NCBI RefSeq assembly: GCF_003383615.1
Contig: NZ_QNUL01000010.1
Location: forward strand, 62,001-126,000
Direction: 5' to 3'
Length of the DNA: 64,000 nt
DNA from: Dyadobacter luteus
Lineage (GTDB): Bacteria; Bacteroidota; Bacteroidia; Cytophagales; Spirosomataceae
Each line of letters opens with the position of its first letter. Within the stretch, counting starts at the first letter, position 1. Position numbers and translations under genes: made by a program. The notes under the pieces were generated by a model. The model was not told the origin of the DNA. It saw only the letters and a list, made by a program, of their open reading frames with translations, and searched no databases. Positions 51,687 to 62,300 of the stretch are shown in pieces.

Positions 51687-54600
51687 ATGAAAAAAACCTT
51701 TTACCGAGGGGATAAACTCCTTAGGACGATGAGGACTGGTGTAATACAGGCACTCGTTGTTTCAGGAATTTCCGCCCAGGGCTTCGCGCATAGCGACGAG
51801 GCATTCCGGGCGTCGGGTACGTTACCAACACAAACTCACCGAAGTTCAACTGAGACCCTGGACTTTGTTTTGAAAGGAAAAGTCCTGGATGCGGCCGGTG
51901 GAACAATTCCGGGAGCAACTGTCGTACTCAAAGGGAGCAGCTCGGTGGGAACAACCACTGATATCGACGGACTTTTCACGCTTTCTCTCCCCGATGGCAG
52001 CACAACGCTCGTAATCTCTTCTATCGGGTTCCTCACACAGGAGGTCAATATCACCAATAAAACGCAGGTTGACATCACATTACAATCGGACGTAAAATCT
52101 CTGACAGAAGTGGTTGTAACCGGATATTCATCTCAATCCAAGCGAGACATTACCGGTGCTGTATCCACCGTGGATGCCAAAGAACTCACGAAAGTGAATG
52201 CGCCCAACGTTGCGCAACAGCTGCAGGGGCGCGTCGCAGGTGTAACCGTTACCTCCAACAGTACGCCCGGCGGTGAAGCAACAGTCCGTATACGCGGATT
52301 CGGGACGATCAACAACAATGATCCACTCTATATCATAGACGGCGTTCCGACCAAAGGGGGATTAAACAGTATCAACCCCAATAATATTGAATCGATGCAG
52401 GTATTGAAAGATGCTTCATCTGCTTCAATTTATGGTTCCCGGGCAGCAAACGGAGTCATCATCATTACTACTAAAAAAGGAAAAGCAGGTGCTCCGCAGT
52501 TCAGCTTCAATAGTCGTTTTGGTGTACAAACCGGCCAGGTAGATTTGGGGCTGATCAAGGATCCGCAGCAATTTGGTGATCTCCTTTGGACACAACGCAG
52601 GAACGCAGGTGTACTCACCAACGGCAATCCTTCTCATCAGCAGTATGGCAATGGTCCAAGTGCTGTTGTACCTGACTACATTCTGGCAGGATCAAGCTAT
52701 GGCCTTTTTGAAGGTGCTCCGCAAACTAATCCGTCTTTGTACAACTATAACAGAACGGGTTTTTACCAGATCGTAAAAGCCAACAGAGAAGGTACCGACT
52801 GGCATAAGGAAATCCTTCGCCCTGCAGCCATTCAGGAGTATAACATTGGTGCTTCCGGTGGTTCTGAATCTGGCCGTTATGCACTTTCTCTTAACTATTA
52901 TAAGCAGGACGGAGTATTAATTCATACCTCTTTTAACAGGTACTCATTACGCTCCAACACCGAATTTACTTTCAAAAAGAAGGTTCGTTTCGGCGAAAAT
53001 CTGGAAGTGAGCTACACTGAAAACAAAGGCTATTATAACAACAACGGTACAGCAAGTTCCTCCAACAACCAGGACGGGAACCCGATCGGGAATGGATACC
53101 GTATTCCGTCCATTATTCCTGTTTATGACATCATGGGCAACTTTGCTGCCACAAGAGCAGCGGGGCTCGGTCCGGCTACAAACCCGGTTGCACAGCTGTT
53201 GCGTACCAGGAACAACCAGACCAACAATTTCAGGGCTTTTGGTAACGCATACGCTGAAGCAGACATCTTTACAGACCTGGTAGCCAAAACAAGTATTGGT
53301 ATTGACTTTACCAACGCCAACAGAGTCGGCTACACATTGATGGATCTTGAAGAAGCTGAAATCGAAGCGAATAATGCCATGACCAATGCATATGCCTACG
53401 ACGTAAACTGGACCTGGTCGAACACACTTAATTACAGCAAGACATTTGGTGGTATTCACAAACTGAACATTCTGGCAGGTACTGAAGCAATTAAAGGAAC
53501 AGGAAGAGATTTCTCCGCAACACGTACCACCTTCTTTTCGGAAGATCCTTTGTATATGTACCTCAACTCCGGAACAGCGGGTATTGCCAATACAGGTGCA
53601 GGCTACGAATGGGCACTCTTCTCCATTTTCGGTAAACTGAACTACGCACTCAAAGATCGTTATCTGCTGGAAGCGACTGTTCGCCGTGATGGTTCTTCCC
53701 GTTTCGGCGCTAACAATCGTTACGGAACTTTCCCGGCATTCAGTGCAGGCTGGAGACTTTCTGAGGAAAATTTCATGAAAGGACTGAGCTGGCTCACAGA
53801 TCTTAAGCTACGTGCAGGATGGGGACAAACGGGGAATCAGGAAATCGGAAACTACAATGGTTTCAGTACGTACCGCTCCAGTCTGAGTCTATCTTCATAT
53901 GCAATCGACGGTTCCAACAACTCGGTCACGCCTGGCTTTGATACGGAAGCATTTGGAAATCAAAATGCCAAATGGGAAACAACAACTCAGACCAACCTCG
54001 GACTCGACGCTACGTTGCTGAAAGGTATGATTGGAATCAACATTGACCTCTACAACCGTACCACTTCCGATATGCTGTATCAGGTAGCGCTGCCTGCTAC
54101 TCAGGGTGTTGCCACTATTCCTTTTGTAAACGTGGGAGAAATGAACAACAAAGGAATTGACCTGGCGCTGGACTTCAACAACAGTGCTTTAAACGGAGAC
54201 CTCACCTACTCCGTCGGCGTGAATTTTTCAAAGTATAAAAATGAAGTAAATAAGCTGAATAACAGCCCGACCGCCGTACTGCTCGGCCCCACGATTCGTA
54301 GCTATACCTGGACTCGCTCGGTGGTGGGCATGCCGCTCTATTCATTCTATGGTTTGAAGATTGACGGTATTTATCAGAATCAGGGCGAAGTGGACAACGG
54401 CCCGCTATATCCGGGATATGCCGCTGTGGGTAAATACAAATACCAGGATACCGATGGAGATGGTACCATTACGGACGCAGACCGTGTTTTTATCGGCAAC
54501 CCTCATCCTGATTTTACCTACGGAGTAAACCTGAATGTCGGTTACAAAGGGTTTGACCTGTCGGCATTTTTTCAGGGAGTACAGGGAAATCAGATCATCA

Positions 54601-55013
54601 ACATGGTGAAACGTTGGGTAGATTTCAATAACCAGGCAGGTAACAGAAGTCTGCGTATGCTGAATGACTCCTGGACACCAGACAACCCGGATGCAGTACT
54701 GCCGATACTGGACGCCAATGACAGCCGTAGCCAGCAGCCTTCAAGCTACTTCGTGGAAGACGGCTCCTATTTCAGAATGAAGAATCTGACGCTGGGTTAT
54801 ACCCTTCCCAATAAAGTGGTTTCTAAAATAGGATTGTCTAATGCCCGTATCTATCTGCAGGGCCAAAACCTTTTCACTATCACCAAATACAGCGGTATCG
54901 ATCCGGAAGTAACGTCGGTCGGTTCCACACCCGGAAGCACTGTTTTGGGCGTAGATCAGGGGAATTATCCTATGTCGAAAATGTACCAGATTGGATTGAA
55001 TTTCGGATTTTAA
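51687..55013 (+). CDS. SusC/RagA-family TonB-linked outer membrane transporter
   Basis: A 1108-residue SusC-type transporter. A long N-terminal signal (to about residue 35, GVIQALVVSGISAQGFA) is followed by a carboxypeptidase-regulatory-like domain (VLKGKVLDAAGGTIPGATVVLKGSS), the TonB-box region TEVVVTGYSSQSKRDITGA and a plug domain (VAQQLQGRVAGVTV, RIRGFGTINNNDPLYIIDGVP, MQVLKDASSASIYGSRAANGVI). The barrel ends in ARIYLQGQNLFTITKYSGIDPE and a final Phe. It is the first gene of a locus with susD and a sugar isomerase-like gene. Confidence 0.95.
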   Translation: MKKTFYRGDKLLRTMRTGVIQALVVSGISAQGFAHSDEAFRASGTLPTQTHRSSTETLDFVLKGKVLDAAGGTIPGATVVLKGSSSVGTTTDIDGLFTLSLPDGSTTLVISSIGFLTQEVNITNKTQVDITLQSDVKSLTEVVVTGYSSQSKRDITGAVSTVDAKELTKVNAPNVAQQLQGRVAGVTVTSNSTPGGEATVRIRGFGTINNNDPLYIIDGVPTKGGLNSINPNNIESMQVLKDASSASIYGSRAANGVIIITTKKGKAGAPQFSFNSRFGVQTGQVDLGLIKDPQQFGDLLWTQRRNAGVLTNGNPSHQQYGNGPSAVVPDYILAGSSYGLFEGAPQTNPSLYNYNRTGFYQIVKANREGTDWHKEILRPAAIQEYNIGASGGSESGRYALSLNYYKQDGVLIHTSFNRYSLRSNTEFTFKKKVRFGENLEVSYTENKGYYNNNGTASSSNNQDGNPIGNGYRIPSIIPVYDIMGNFAATRAAGLGPATNPVAQLLRTRNNQTNNFRAFGNAYAEADIFTDLVAKTSIGIDFTNANRVGYTLMDLEEAEIEANNAMTNAYAYDVNWTWSNTLNYSKTFGGIHKLNILAGTEAIKGTGRDFSATRTTFFSEDPLYMYLNSGTAGIANTGAGYEWALFSIFGKLNYALKDRYLLEATVRRDGSSRFGANNRYGTFPAFSAGWRLSEENFMKGLSWLTDLKLRAGWGQTGNQEIGNYNGFSTYRSSLSLSSYAIDGSNNSVTPGFDTEAFGNQNAKWETTTQTNLGLDATLLKGMIGINIDLYNRTTSDMLYQVALPATQGVATIPFVNVGEMNNKGIDLALDFNNSALNGDLTYSVGVNFSKYKNEVNKLNNSPTAVLLGPTIRSYTWTRSVVGMPLYSFYGLKIDGIYQNQGEVDNGPLYPGYAAVGKYKYQDTDGDGTITDADRVFIGNPHPDFTYGVNLNVGYKGFDLSAFFQGVQGNQIINMVKRWVDFNNQAGNRSLRMLNDSWTPDNPDAVLPILDANDSRSQQPSSYFVEDGSYFRMKNLTLGYTLPNKVVSKIGLSNARIYLQGQNLFTITKYSGIDPEVTSVGSTPGSTVLGVDQGNYPMSKMYQIGLNFGF

Positions 55014-55054
55014 TACAACTACAGACAAATAAGGATTTTATCAATCAGAAATAT

Positions 55055-56719
55055 ATGAAAAGCAAAGTCTTAGTATTAACAGCATTGGTTTGCGTGGAAA
55101 TGATGACTTCCTGCGGGGAGAAATTCCTCTCCACAACGCCGCTTGGCGTAGCAAACGAAGAACTGCTTTCGAACAAATCAGGTGTGAATGCGGTCCTGAT
55201 TGGTGCATATAGCTTGCTGGACGGCGTGGGATCAGGTCCGGTTAATACCTCGTCGGTAAGCAACTGGATATATGGCTCCGTGTCGTCCGACGACGCCTAC
55301 AAAGGAAGTGACGTGGGAGATCAGGCTCAGATCACCACCATTGAACGCTACATTGGACAGGCAGATATTGGCGCTTACAACGACAAATGGATTGCAGTAT
55401 ATGACGGTGTGTCCCGCTCCAACGATGTGATCCGCCTGATAGCCAAAGCATCTGACATGACAGAAGCTGAAAAAGCACAGGCAATGGGTGAAGCCCGTTT
55501 CCTCAGAGGCTGGTACCACTTTGAAGCAAAAAAACTCTGGAACATGGTACCGTATGTTAATGAGACGGTAACGGATTACATCAATCTGCCCAACGACCGG
55601 GATATTTGGGTAGACATTGAAACGGATTTTCAGTTTGCTATTGATAACCTTTCAGCTACCAAAGCGCAGGTTGGTCGCGCGAGCAAATGGACTGCAAAGG
55701 CACTTTTGGCAAAAGTACACATGTATCAGCAGGATTATACCGCTGCCAAACCGCTGCTTGTCGACATTACCACCAATGGCCCTTTCAGCCTGGTAAACAG
55801 CTTTCACGACAATTTCCGCATTACTACTGAAAACAACAGTGAATCGGTTTTTGAAGTGCAGATGTCCGTAGGCGATGGAGGAAACGGCCAAAACGGAAGC
55901 TGGGGTGACAATTACAATTTCCCTTATGGTTCTGCGCCGGGCGGTTGCTGCGGATTTTACCAGCCTTCTCAAAACCTTGTAAATGCTTTTAAAACCGATG
56001 CAAACGGATTGCCACTCCTGGATACATTCAACGAAGTGGATGTAAAGAATGATGAAGGACTGGCTTCAAGCGACGCGTTTACACCCTACACCGGCACCGT
56101 AGATCCGCGCCTCGACTGGACTGTTGGACGGAGAGGCATTCCTTTCCTGAACTGGGGTGTACATCCCGGTAGAAACTGGATTCGCGACCAGGCTTTTGGC
56201 GGACCGTATACATTCAAAAAATTCTTTGCTTACAGTGGTGAAAATGCCGGAGCAGAATCGCCCCGTGCCAATGCAAACAATTACCGTGCGCTACGCTACT
56301 CGGATGTGTTGCTGATGCGGGCAGAGGTAGCAGTTGAAGAGAATGATCTGGCTACAGCTTTAACCATTGTGAACCAGATCAGGACACGTGCAGGGAATGT
56401 AGTGGTAACGAATGTAAACGGACAGCCTGCTGCCAACTACCTTATAAAACCGTATACAGCTTTTGCAAACCAGGAATATGCAAGAAAAGCGGTAAGGTTC
56501 GAACGCCGGGTGGAACTCGCTATGGAAGGTCACCGTTTCTTTGATCTTGTTCGCTGGGGAGTAGCCGCTGAAACATTGAACGCTTATCTGGCCAAAGAAA
56601 GCAAACTTCGTACTTATTACAGTGGTGCAACTTTTACAAAAGGCAAAAACGAATACTTCCCCATCCCGCAAGCGCAGATTGATATTATGGGAGCCAATGT
56701 TTTAAAGCAAAATCAGTAA
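55055..56719 (+). CDS. SusD/RagB-family nutrient-binding lipoprotein
   Basis: The 554-residue partner of the preceding SusC (41 bases apart). The signal MKSKVLVLTALVCVEMMTSC gives lipobox MTSC. SusD markers are ARFLRGWYHFEAKKLWNMVPYV, TAKALLAKVHMYQQDYTAAKPLL, YRALRYSDVLLMRAEVAVEENDLATALTIVNQIRTRAG and RRVELAMEGHRFFDLVRWG, ending in EYFPIPQAQIDIM. The glycan specificity cannot be read from it. The next gene encodes a Tat-exported isomerase-like protein. Confidence 0.95.
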   Translation: MKSKVLVLTALVCVEMMTSCGEKFLSTTPLGVANEELLSNKSGVNAVLIGAYSLLDGVGSGPVNTSSVSNWIYGSVSSDDAYKGSDVGDQAQITTIERYIGQADIGAYNDKWIAVYDGVSRSNDVIRLIAKASDMTEAEKAQAMGEARFLRGWYHFEAKKLWNMVPYVNETVTDYINLPNDRDIWVDIETDFQFAIDNLSATKAQVGRASKWTAKALLAKVHMYQQDYTAAKPLLVDITTNGPFSLVNSFHDNFRITTENNSESVFEVQMSVGDGGNGQNGSWGDNYNFPYGSAPGGCCGFYQPSQNLVNAFKTDANGLPLLDTFNEVDVKNDEGLASSDAFTPYTGTVDPRLDWTVGRRGIPFLNWGVHPGRNWIRDQAFGGPYTFKKFFAYSGENAGAESPRANANNYRALRYSDVLLMRAEVAVEENDLATALTIVNQIRTRAGNVVVTNVNGQPAANYLIKPYTAFANQEYARKAVRFERRVELAMEGHRFFDLVRWGVAAETLNAYLAKESKLRTYYSGATFTKGKNEYFPIPQAQIDIMGANVLKQNQ

Positions 56720-56799
56720 TTTATTCTAAGAAAAATCATAAATTTCCATGATATGATTTCAAAATCAGTTACTGTTACTCCAACTTAAACCTACCTGAC

Positions 56800-57756
56800 A
56801 TGACGCCCGGAAATGAGCAAGATTCATCCAGAAGGAACTGGATCAAAAATAGTACGCTGGCAGCTGCAGCGATTCTGGCAGCTCCTCAGATACATGCCAG
56901 AGAAACAGCACTAGCGGTGCCAAAGGCAAGGCGTATTCCTATTGCTGTATCAACCTATTCCTATTGGCATTTTCAGGAACAGAAATACCCTATCGAAAAA
57001 GTGATTGAGGACGCTGCAAAGCTTGGATTTGACGGAGTGGAAATTCTGCACCGCCAAATGGATAATGAAACCGTCCCCTACCTCAATAAACTGAAACGTC
57101 AGGCTTTTGATGCCGGTTTATCCTTGCCGATGCTTTCTATTCATCAGAGCTTTGTACAGCCTAAAGCAGAAGACCGCAAGAAAGACGTGGAACATACCAT
57201 TCGCTGTATTAATTTGGCGACGCAACTGGGCATTCCATGTATACGGATGAACACAGGTAGCTGGCGTACCAAAAAGCGGGATGCTGCTTATTACAAAGAT
57301 GGCCAGGAACCACCGATTGAAGGTTTTACTGATAAAGATGCTGTCAAATGGTGCATTGATTCGTACGGAGAATGCCTTGTGGCAGCAGAAAAGGCGGGAG
57401 TAATTCTGGCCATTGAAAACCACTGGGGGCTTTCTTCCAATATCGATTATCTTCTTGAAATCTATAAACCGCTGGCCTCTTCGCCTGCGATGGGCATGAA
57501 CGTGGATACGGGTAATTTTGTAGGAGATCCTTATCCTCAATTTGAACGCCTTGCTCCTTACGCAACCATCGTTCAGGCCAAGACTTATTACGGCGGCGGT
57601 CATTATTATGATCTCAATCTGGATTACAAACGGATTGCTTCGATATTGCGTAAAGCCAATTTCAACGGCTACGTGTCTCTGGAAATGGAAGGTAAAGAAG
57701 AACCTTCCGTAGCGGTTCCAAAAAGTCTGAAGCTTCTGAGAGAAGTATTGAGCTAA
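56800..57756 (+). CDS. Tat-exported sugar phosphate isomerase/epimerase-like TIM-barrel protein
   Basis: A 318-residue xylose isomerase-like TIM barrel (AP endonuclease 2 superfamily). SSRRNWIKNSTLAAAAILAAP is a twin-arginine signal, so the enzyme acts in the periplasm. The barrel shows GFDGVEILHRQM, LGIPCIRMNTGSWR, ILAIENHWGLSS, MGMNVDTGNFV and YVSLEMEGKEEP; the last Glu/Asp/His positions are the usual metal ligands. Its place after susC-susD suggests it converts a sugar released from the imported glycan. Similar proteins in Bacteroidota take part in 3-keto-sugar metabolism, but that role is inference. Confidence 0.82.
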   Translation: MTPGNEQDSSRRNWIKNSTLAAAAILAAPQIHARETALAVPKARRIPIAVSTYSYWHFQEQKYPIEKVIEDAAKLGFDGVEILHRQMDNETVPYLNKLKRQAFDAGLSLPMLSIHQSFVQPKAEDRKKDVEHTIRCINLATQLGIPCIRMNTGSWRTKKRDAAYYKDGQEPPIEGFTDKDAVKWCIDSYGECLVAAEKAGVILAIENHWGLSSNIDYLLEIYKPLASSPAMGMNVDTGNFVGDPYPQFERLAPYATIVQAKTYYGGGHYYDLNLDYKRIASILRKANFNGYVSLEMEGKEEPSVAVPKSLKLLREVLS

Positions 57757-57782
57757 AAATACTTTCGTATTTTAAAACACAC

Positions 57783-57816
57783 AGAGCGTACGGGTTAAAG
57801 CGATTCCGTGCGCTCT
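57783..57816. other. GC-rich hairpin between convergent genes
   Basis: AGAGCGTACGG (57783-57793) pairs with CCGTGCGCTCT (57806-57816), one wobble pair, with a 12-base loop. It lies between the isomerase-like and LacI-type gene ends and could slow transcription from both, but lacks a T run. Confidence 0.5.
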
Positions 57817-57830
57817 TGTGCTGTGCGTAT

Positions 57831-58997
57831 CTATCTGTGTCTCAGTGAGGATCCGCGTACAATCAATTCAGTTTTCAGAATACGTTCCTCACCATCGCTG
57901 AATTCTTCTTCATCATCAATCATTTGCAAAATCCATCGGGCTGTGGTTTTTCCTATTTCGATAGTCGGCTGTCGTACAGTGGTAAGGCCAGGTCCGATAT
58001 AGGCCGACTCGGGATTATCGCTAAAACCTACCACGCCCAGTTCGTCTGGTACACGAATTCCTTTTTCCTTCGCCATCAGCATAATTTCAATAGCCGCTGA
58101 ATCATTGACAGCAAAAATGGCATCCGGACGATTCTCCAGATCAAGCAGATACTTACCATAAATCCTTGCTTTCTGTTGAGACAACATTCCCTGAATTACC
58201 AACTCCTCTTCTACCGGCTTTCCGTATTTCTCCATCGCCGCCCGATAGCCCTTCATCCTTTCCCTGCTCACCAGTAAATTAAGCGGTCCGCCCAGGTGTG
58301 CAATCCGTTCGTAACCATTTTTGATCAGATGCTCTACAGCCATGAAAGCAGCTTCAAAATCATTCACCACCACTTTCGGTGCATGCACATCGTCACAAAC
58401 CCTGTTGAACAAAACAAGCGGAATACCTCGTTTTTCAAATACCTGTAAATGTTCAAAACTGTTGGTTTCCTGTGTGAGCGAAATCAGTAACCCATCAATT
58501 CGGTTAGCCAGCATCGCTTTGGTATTTGCGACTTCCACAGCAAACGACTCGTTCGACTGCATGATCGTGAGGTTGTATCCTTGCTCCGTAAGTACCTGGT
58601 GCGCCCCCATGATCACATTCGGAAAAAACCGGTTATGAAATTCCGGGACAATCATTCCAATCGTGTTCGTCCGGCTCTTTACCAGATTATAGGCAAGCTG
58701 ATTAGGCTGGTAATCCAGTTGCGCGGCCATATCAAGTATTGCCTGGCGCGTTTCCGGATTGATATCTGCATGTCCATGTAAAGCGCGTGACACGGTAGAG
58801 TTCGACACACCTACCGATTTGGCAATGTCGATGATCGTGGTCTGATGCCTCCTGGACTTCTGCCTTTTATGTGGCTCTTCCGTAGAAGCAATCGTGAAAA
58901 AGTAATTACAGGCCTTACATACATAGCGCTGCTTGTTGCGTACATATCCCGCTTTCATAATCGTACCCACCTGCGCACACTTCGGACATCCAATCAT
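57831..58997 (-). CDS. LacI-family regulator with N-terminal zinc ribbon
   Basis: A 388-residue transcription factor. An unusual first 35 residues form a CxxC-N19-CxxC zinc ribbon (C4, C7, C27, C30; YVRNKQRYVCKACNYFFT) like the N-terminal ribbon of IS1/IS1595-type transposases. A standard LacI helix-turn-helix follows (about 52-105, IDIAKSVGVSNSTVSRALHG with hinge LDYQPNQLAYNLVKSRT), then a periplasmic-binding-like ligand domain (IGMIVPEFHNRFFPNVIMGAH, FAVNDSAAIEIMLMAKEKGIRVPDELGVVGFSD). It is divergent from the third susC locus. Operator-like palindromes with central CG lie before that gene and before the first susC, its likely targets. Confidence 0.9.
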   Translation of the reverse strand: MIGCPKCAQVGTIMKAGYVRNKQRYVCKACNYFFTIASTEEPHKRQKSRRHQTTIIDIAKSVGVSNSTVSRALHGHADINPETRQAILDMAAQLDYQPNQLAYNLVKSRTNTIGMIVPEFHNRFFPNVIMGAHQVLTEQGYNLTIMQSNESFAVEVANTKAMLANRIDGLLISLTQETNSFEHLQVFEKRGIPLVLFNRVCDDVHAPKVVVNDFEAAFMAVEHLIKNGYERIAHLGGPLNLLVSRERMKGYRAAMEKYGKPVEEELVIQGMLSQQKARIYGKYLLDLENRPDAIFAVNDSAAIEIMLMAKEKGIRVPDELGVVGFSDNPESAYIGPGLTTVRQPTIEIGKTTARWILQMIDDEEEFSDGEERILKTELIVRGSSLRHR

Positions 58998-59100
58998 TGT
59001 ATTATTCCAATGTTTAAAAATTCACCCAAACATTCATTCTCTAAAACAGTCCCAATTCTACAAATATAAAAATTTCATATTAAAAATAATCATAACCATA

Positions 59101-59132
59101 TATCGGCAACGTATCCGCAAACGTTACCGATA
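59101..59132. promoter_or_regulatory. Operator-like inverted repeat before third susC
   Basis: TATCGGCAACGT (59101-59112) and AACGTTACCGATA (59120-59132) are inverted copies of the half-site that forms the palindrome at 49894-49913. They may form two overlapping sites or one spaced dyad. The sequence TATCGG recurs at 59144-59149. This position, about 20-50 bases upstream of the TACTTTTG element, suits regulation of both divergent genes. Confidence 0.65.
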
Positions 59133-59152
59133 CTTTTTGTGCTTATCGGAGA

Positions 59153-59160
59153 TACTTTTG
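59153..59160 (+). promoter_or_regulatory. Candidate -7 element for third susC locus
   Basis: TACTTTTG is an exact TAnnTTTG match 21 bases after the operator-like repeats. A second match, TACATTTG at 59234-59241, is nearer the gene. I cannot choose between them. Confidence 0.45.
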
Positions 59161-59330
59161 ACCTAATTTTTGCTTGACTGGCATAGGTGAGTCATATATC
59201 TTCATTGAAAAATCATCATATCCGAGCTCAGTATACATTTGTAATAGTTACCTCACAAGTGAATTCAACGGCAAACAATATGATAATTTTAGTACTATTC
59301 TCATAAGACCCTATTAATCATTTATTCTGT

Positions 59331-62300
59331 ATGCTAAAAAAAATACTAGCTCTATGTTTGCTCCTGACAGTCATTCTGTCTGCAACAAACAAAGCAGACG
59401 CCCAGAACATTTCCGTGAGCGGAACTGTGTACGATGAAAAAGGAGAAGGTATACCCGGGGCAAGTGTTGCTGTAAAAGGAACACAAAAGGGTACACTTAC
59501 TTCCGTGGACGGAACCTACACCATTGATGTGACACCAGATGCGGTTCTTGTAATTTCATTTGTCGGTTATCTGAAAGAAGAAGTTCCGGTTCGAAACAAG
59601 TCGAAGGTAGATGTAACCTTAAAAGCAGATACCAAAGCACTTGAAGAGGTAGTAGTTGTCGGTTATGGAACACAGCGAAAAGTAGAAACAACCGGCTCCA
59701 TCGCCTCTGTAAAAGCAGAAGAGCTAACGCAATTACCAATCACAAATGTTGCTCAGGGTCTACAGGCACGTGTATCTGGTGTACAGATCAATCAGAATTC
59801 AGGTGCTCCTGGTGGTAACATAAGTGTCCGTATTCGGGGGGTTAATTCTATTAACGGTAGCTCGGAACCACTGTATGTAATAGACGGTATTCAAATTTCC
59901 AACGGAGGCGGAATCAACGATGTAAGTCCACTTTCTACCATCAACCCTAATGATATCGAATCAGTTGAAGTCTTAAAAGATGCTTCCGCATCCGCTATTT
60001 ACGGTGCCAGAGCAGCAAATGGTGTTGTACTCATCACTACCAAACGTGGTAAATCGGGCAAGACAAATGTTTCTCTTGAAACTTACTACGGAGTCCAGAA
60101 GGTGGCCAAAACAATGGATGTCCTCAATGCTGCACAATTTGCTCAACTGGAAAATGAGACTTTCAAAGACAATTCATATCCTGACCCAGCCAGCCTTGGA
60201 GAAGGTATAAACTGGCAAAAAGAGATTTTCAAAGCTGCACCTATTCAAAACTACCAATTGACAATCAGCGGAGGAAATGAAAAAACGCAGCTATCTATGT
60301 CCGCGAACTATTTCAAACAAGACGGAATCATACTCAGTTCAGGTTTTGACCGTGCGTCCTACCGTCTCAATCTTGATCATTACATCAGCTCAAAAATTCG
60401 CGTGGGCACAAGCATAACTGGCTCTATTTCTAATAACAAAGGGGTAAATTCTGGAAGTCAGACAATCGGAGACGGAGGAGTTGTAACAGAAAGTATTCTG
60501 GGCGCAGCAATCGGGGCACCACCTACACTACAGCCTTACAAAGAGGATGGCAGCATTTATCCATTCGCAGAACAGGGAAATGGCAGGTATCGTGAGGTTA
60601 CAAATCCTCTTGGATTTACAAGTATTAAAAGAAACAGAAATTTAAAACGGGCCTTGATAAACCTATACGGTGAGTATACCATTGCTCCAGGTCTCACTTA
60701 TCGGGCTTCATTCAATGCTGATGTTGATTCAAGACTACATGATGACTACTCTCCCATTTCCATTGTGGCGGTCAGAGATCGTAATGACAATTCAGGATCT
60801 GGCACGAAATACAACCGTAATTTTCTTAACGTTTTGCATGAAAGTATTTTAACCTACAGCACAAAAATATCGGAACACCATAGTCTGAAGTTCACCGGTG
60901 TTTTTGCAACACAATCGGAAAAACTAAACGAAAATTCGATCAGTGCTACAGGGTTTCCAAACGATGCAACACAGAATAATGCTTTAGAAGTCGCACAGAA
61001 CAGGACTGTTAAATCATACAGAAGCCTTTCAAGGTTAGACTCCTACATGGGGCGTGTCAATTATGGCTTCAAAGACAAATATTTTCTTGATTTAACTGCA
61101 CGAATAGACGGTTCATCCCCATTTGGAGCCAACCATAAATATGGGTTTTTCCCGGCAGCTTCTGCAGCATGGCGGGTCATTGAAGAGCCTTTCATGAAAA
61201 GCCAGAATTTCGTATCAGACCTAAAACTAAGAGGAAGCGTTGGACTAAGTGGAAATGCCGCTTCATTAGGTTCTTACCAATCGCTACCCTTGGTATCTGC
61301 CAGCGGCGGATATAATATCGACAACGCCTATCTGACTGCTATAGGACCTACACGGATAGCAAATCCGGATCTAAAATGGGAACAATCGACCCAAACCAAT
61401 ATCGGCTTGGATGCTAGTTTTTTAAACAACAGAATTTCCTTGATTGTAGATTATTACTACAAGAAAACCAACGACCTAATTTATGTAAAGGGTTTGCCAC
61501 TCTCTTCTGGTTATCCATCTATCACCGGCAACTTTGGCTCTCTAGAAAACAAAGGACTTGAATTTGCGACAAACGCTGTCATTCTCGACGGCTCTTTGAA
61601 ATGGACTGTAAATGGAAACATTACTTTCAATCGTAACAAAATGTTGAGCCTTGATGGCGGAACCACATTGGAAAGATTTGTTACAAATTACACAATACTC
61701 CAGGTAGGCCAGCCCATTGGTATGTTCAAAACCTACGTCTTTGATGGTATTAATCAGACTGGTGAGACAATCACTCCTGGCTACGATGGACGTGTAGGAG
61801 GACATAAAGTAAAAGATTTGAACGGAGATGGAACGATAGACTCTCATGACCAAATCATTACGGGCAATCCCAATCCTAAGTTCATTTATGGTTTTTCTAC
61901 CAACCTCAACTACAAAAGATTTGATCTCGGAGCGTTCTTTTCGGGCACTTATGGTAACGACATCTACAATGCGAGTCGGCTGTCATTTGAAAGTCCATTG
62001 GGCCAGCGAAATCAATTCATAGGGATTTTGGATCGATGGACTTCAGAAAATCCAAGTAATCAATACGTGAGTCCCGCTGTAGCAAGTCGTCTTCCTATAT
62101 CCGATTATGTGGTAGAAAACGGCTCCTATCTGAGACTAAAAAATCTGATGTTAGGATATACCCTCCCCACATTGAAGGGAGTGAATAGGATCAGAATTTA
62201 TGTAAGCGCCAATAATTTGTTTACAGTCACAAAATACACTGGGTTTGATCCCGAGGTGAACACTTATGCCGGCTCTACCACGCAAATTGGAATTGATAAT

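Larger units (their letters stand above)
58998..59330. other. Divergent regulatory region between LacI-type regulator and third susC
   Basis: 333 bases with no gene. It carries operator half-sites (59101-59132) and two candidate -7 elements, TACTTTTG at 59153-59160 and TACATTTG at 59234-59241, on the susC side. Confidence 0.6.
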
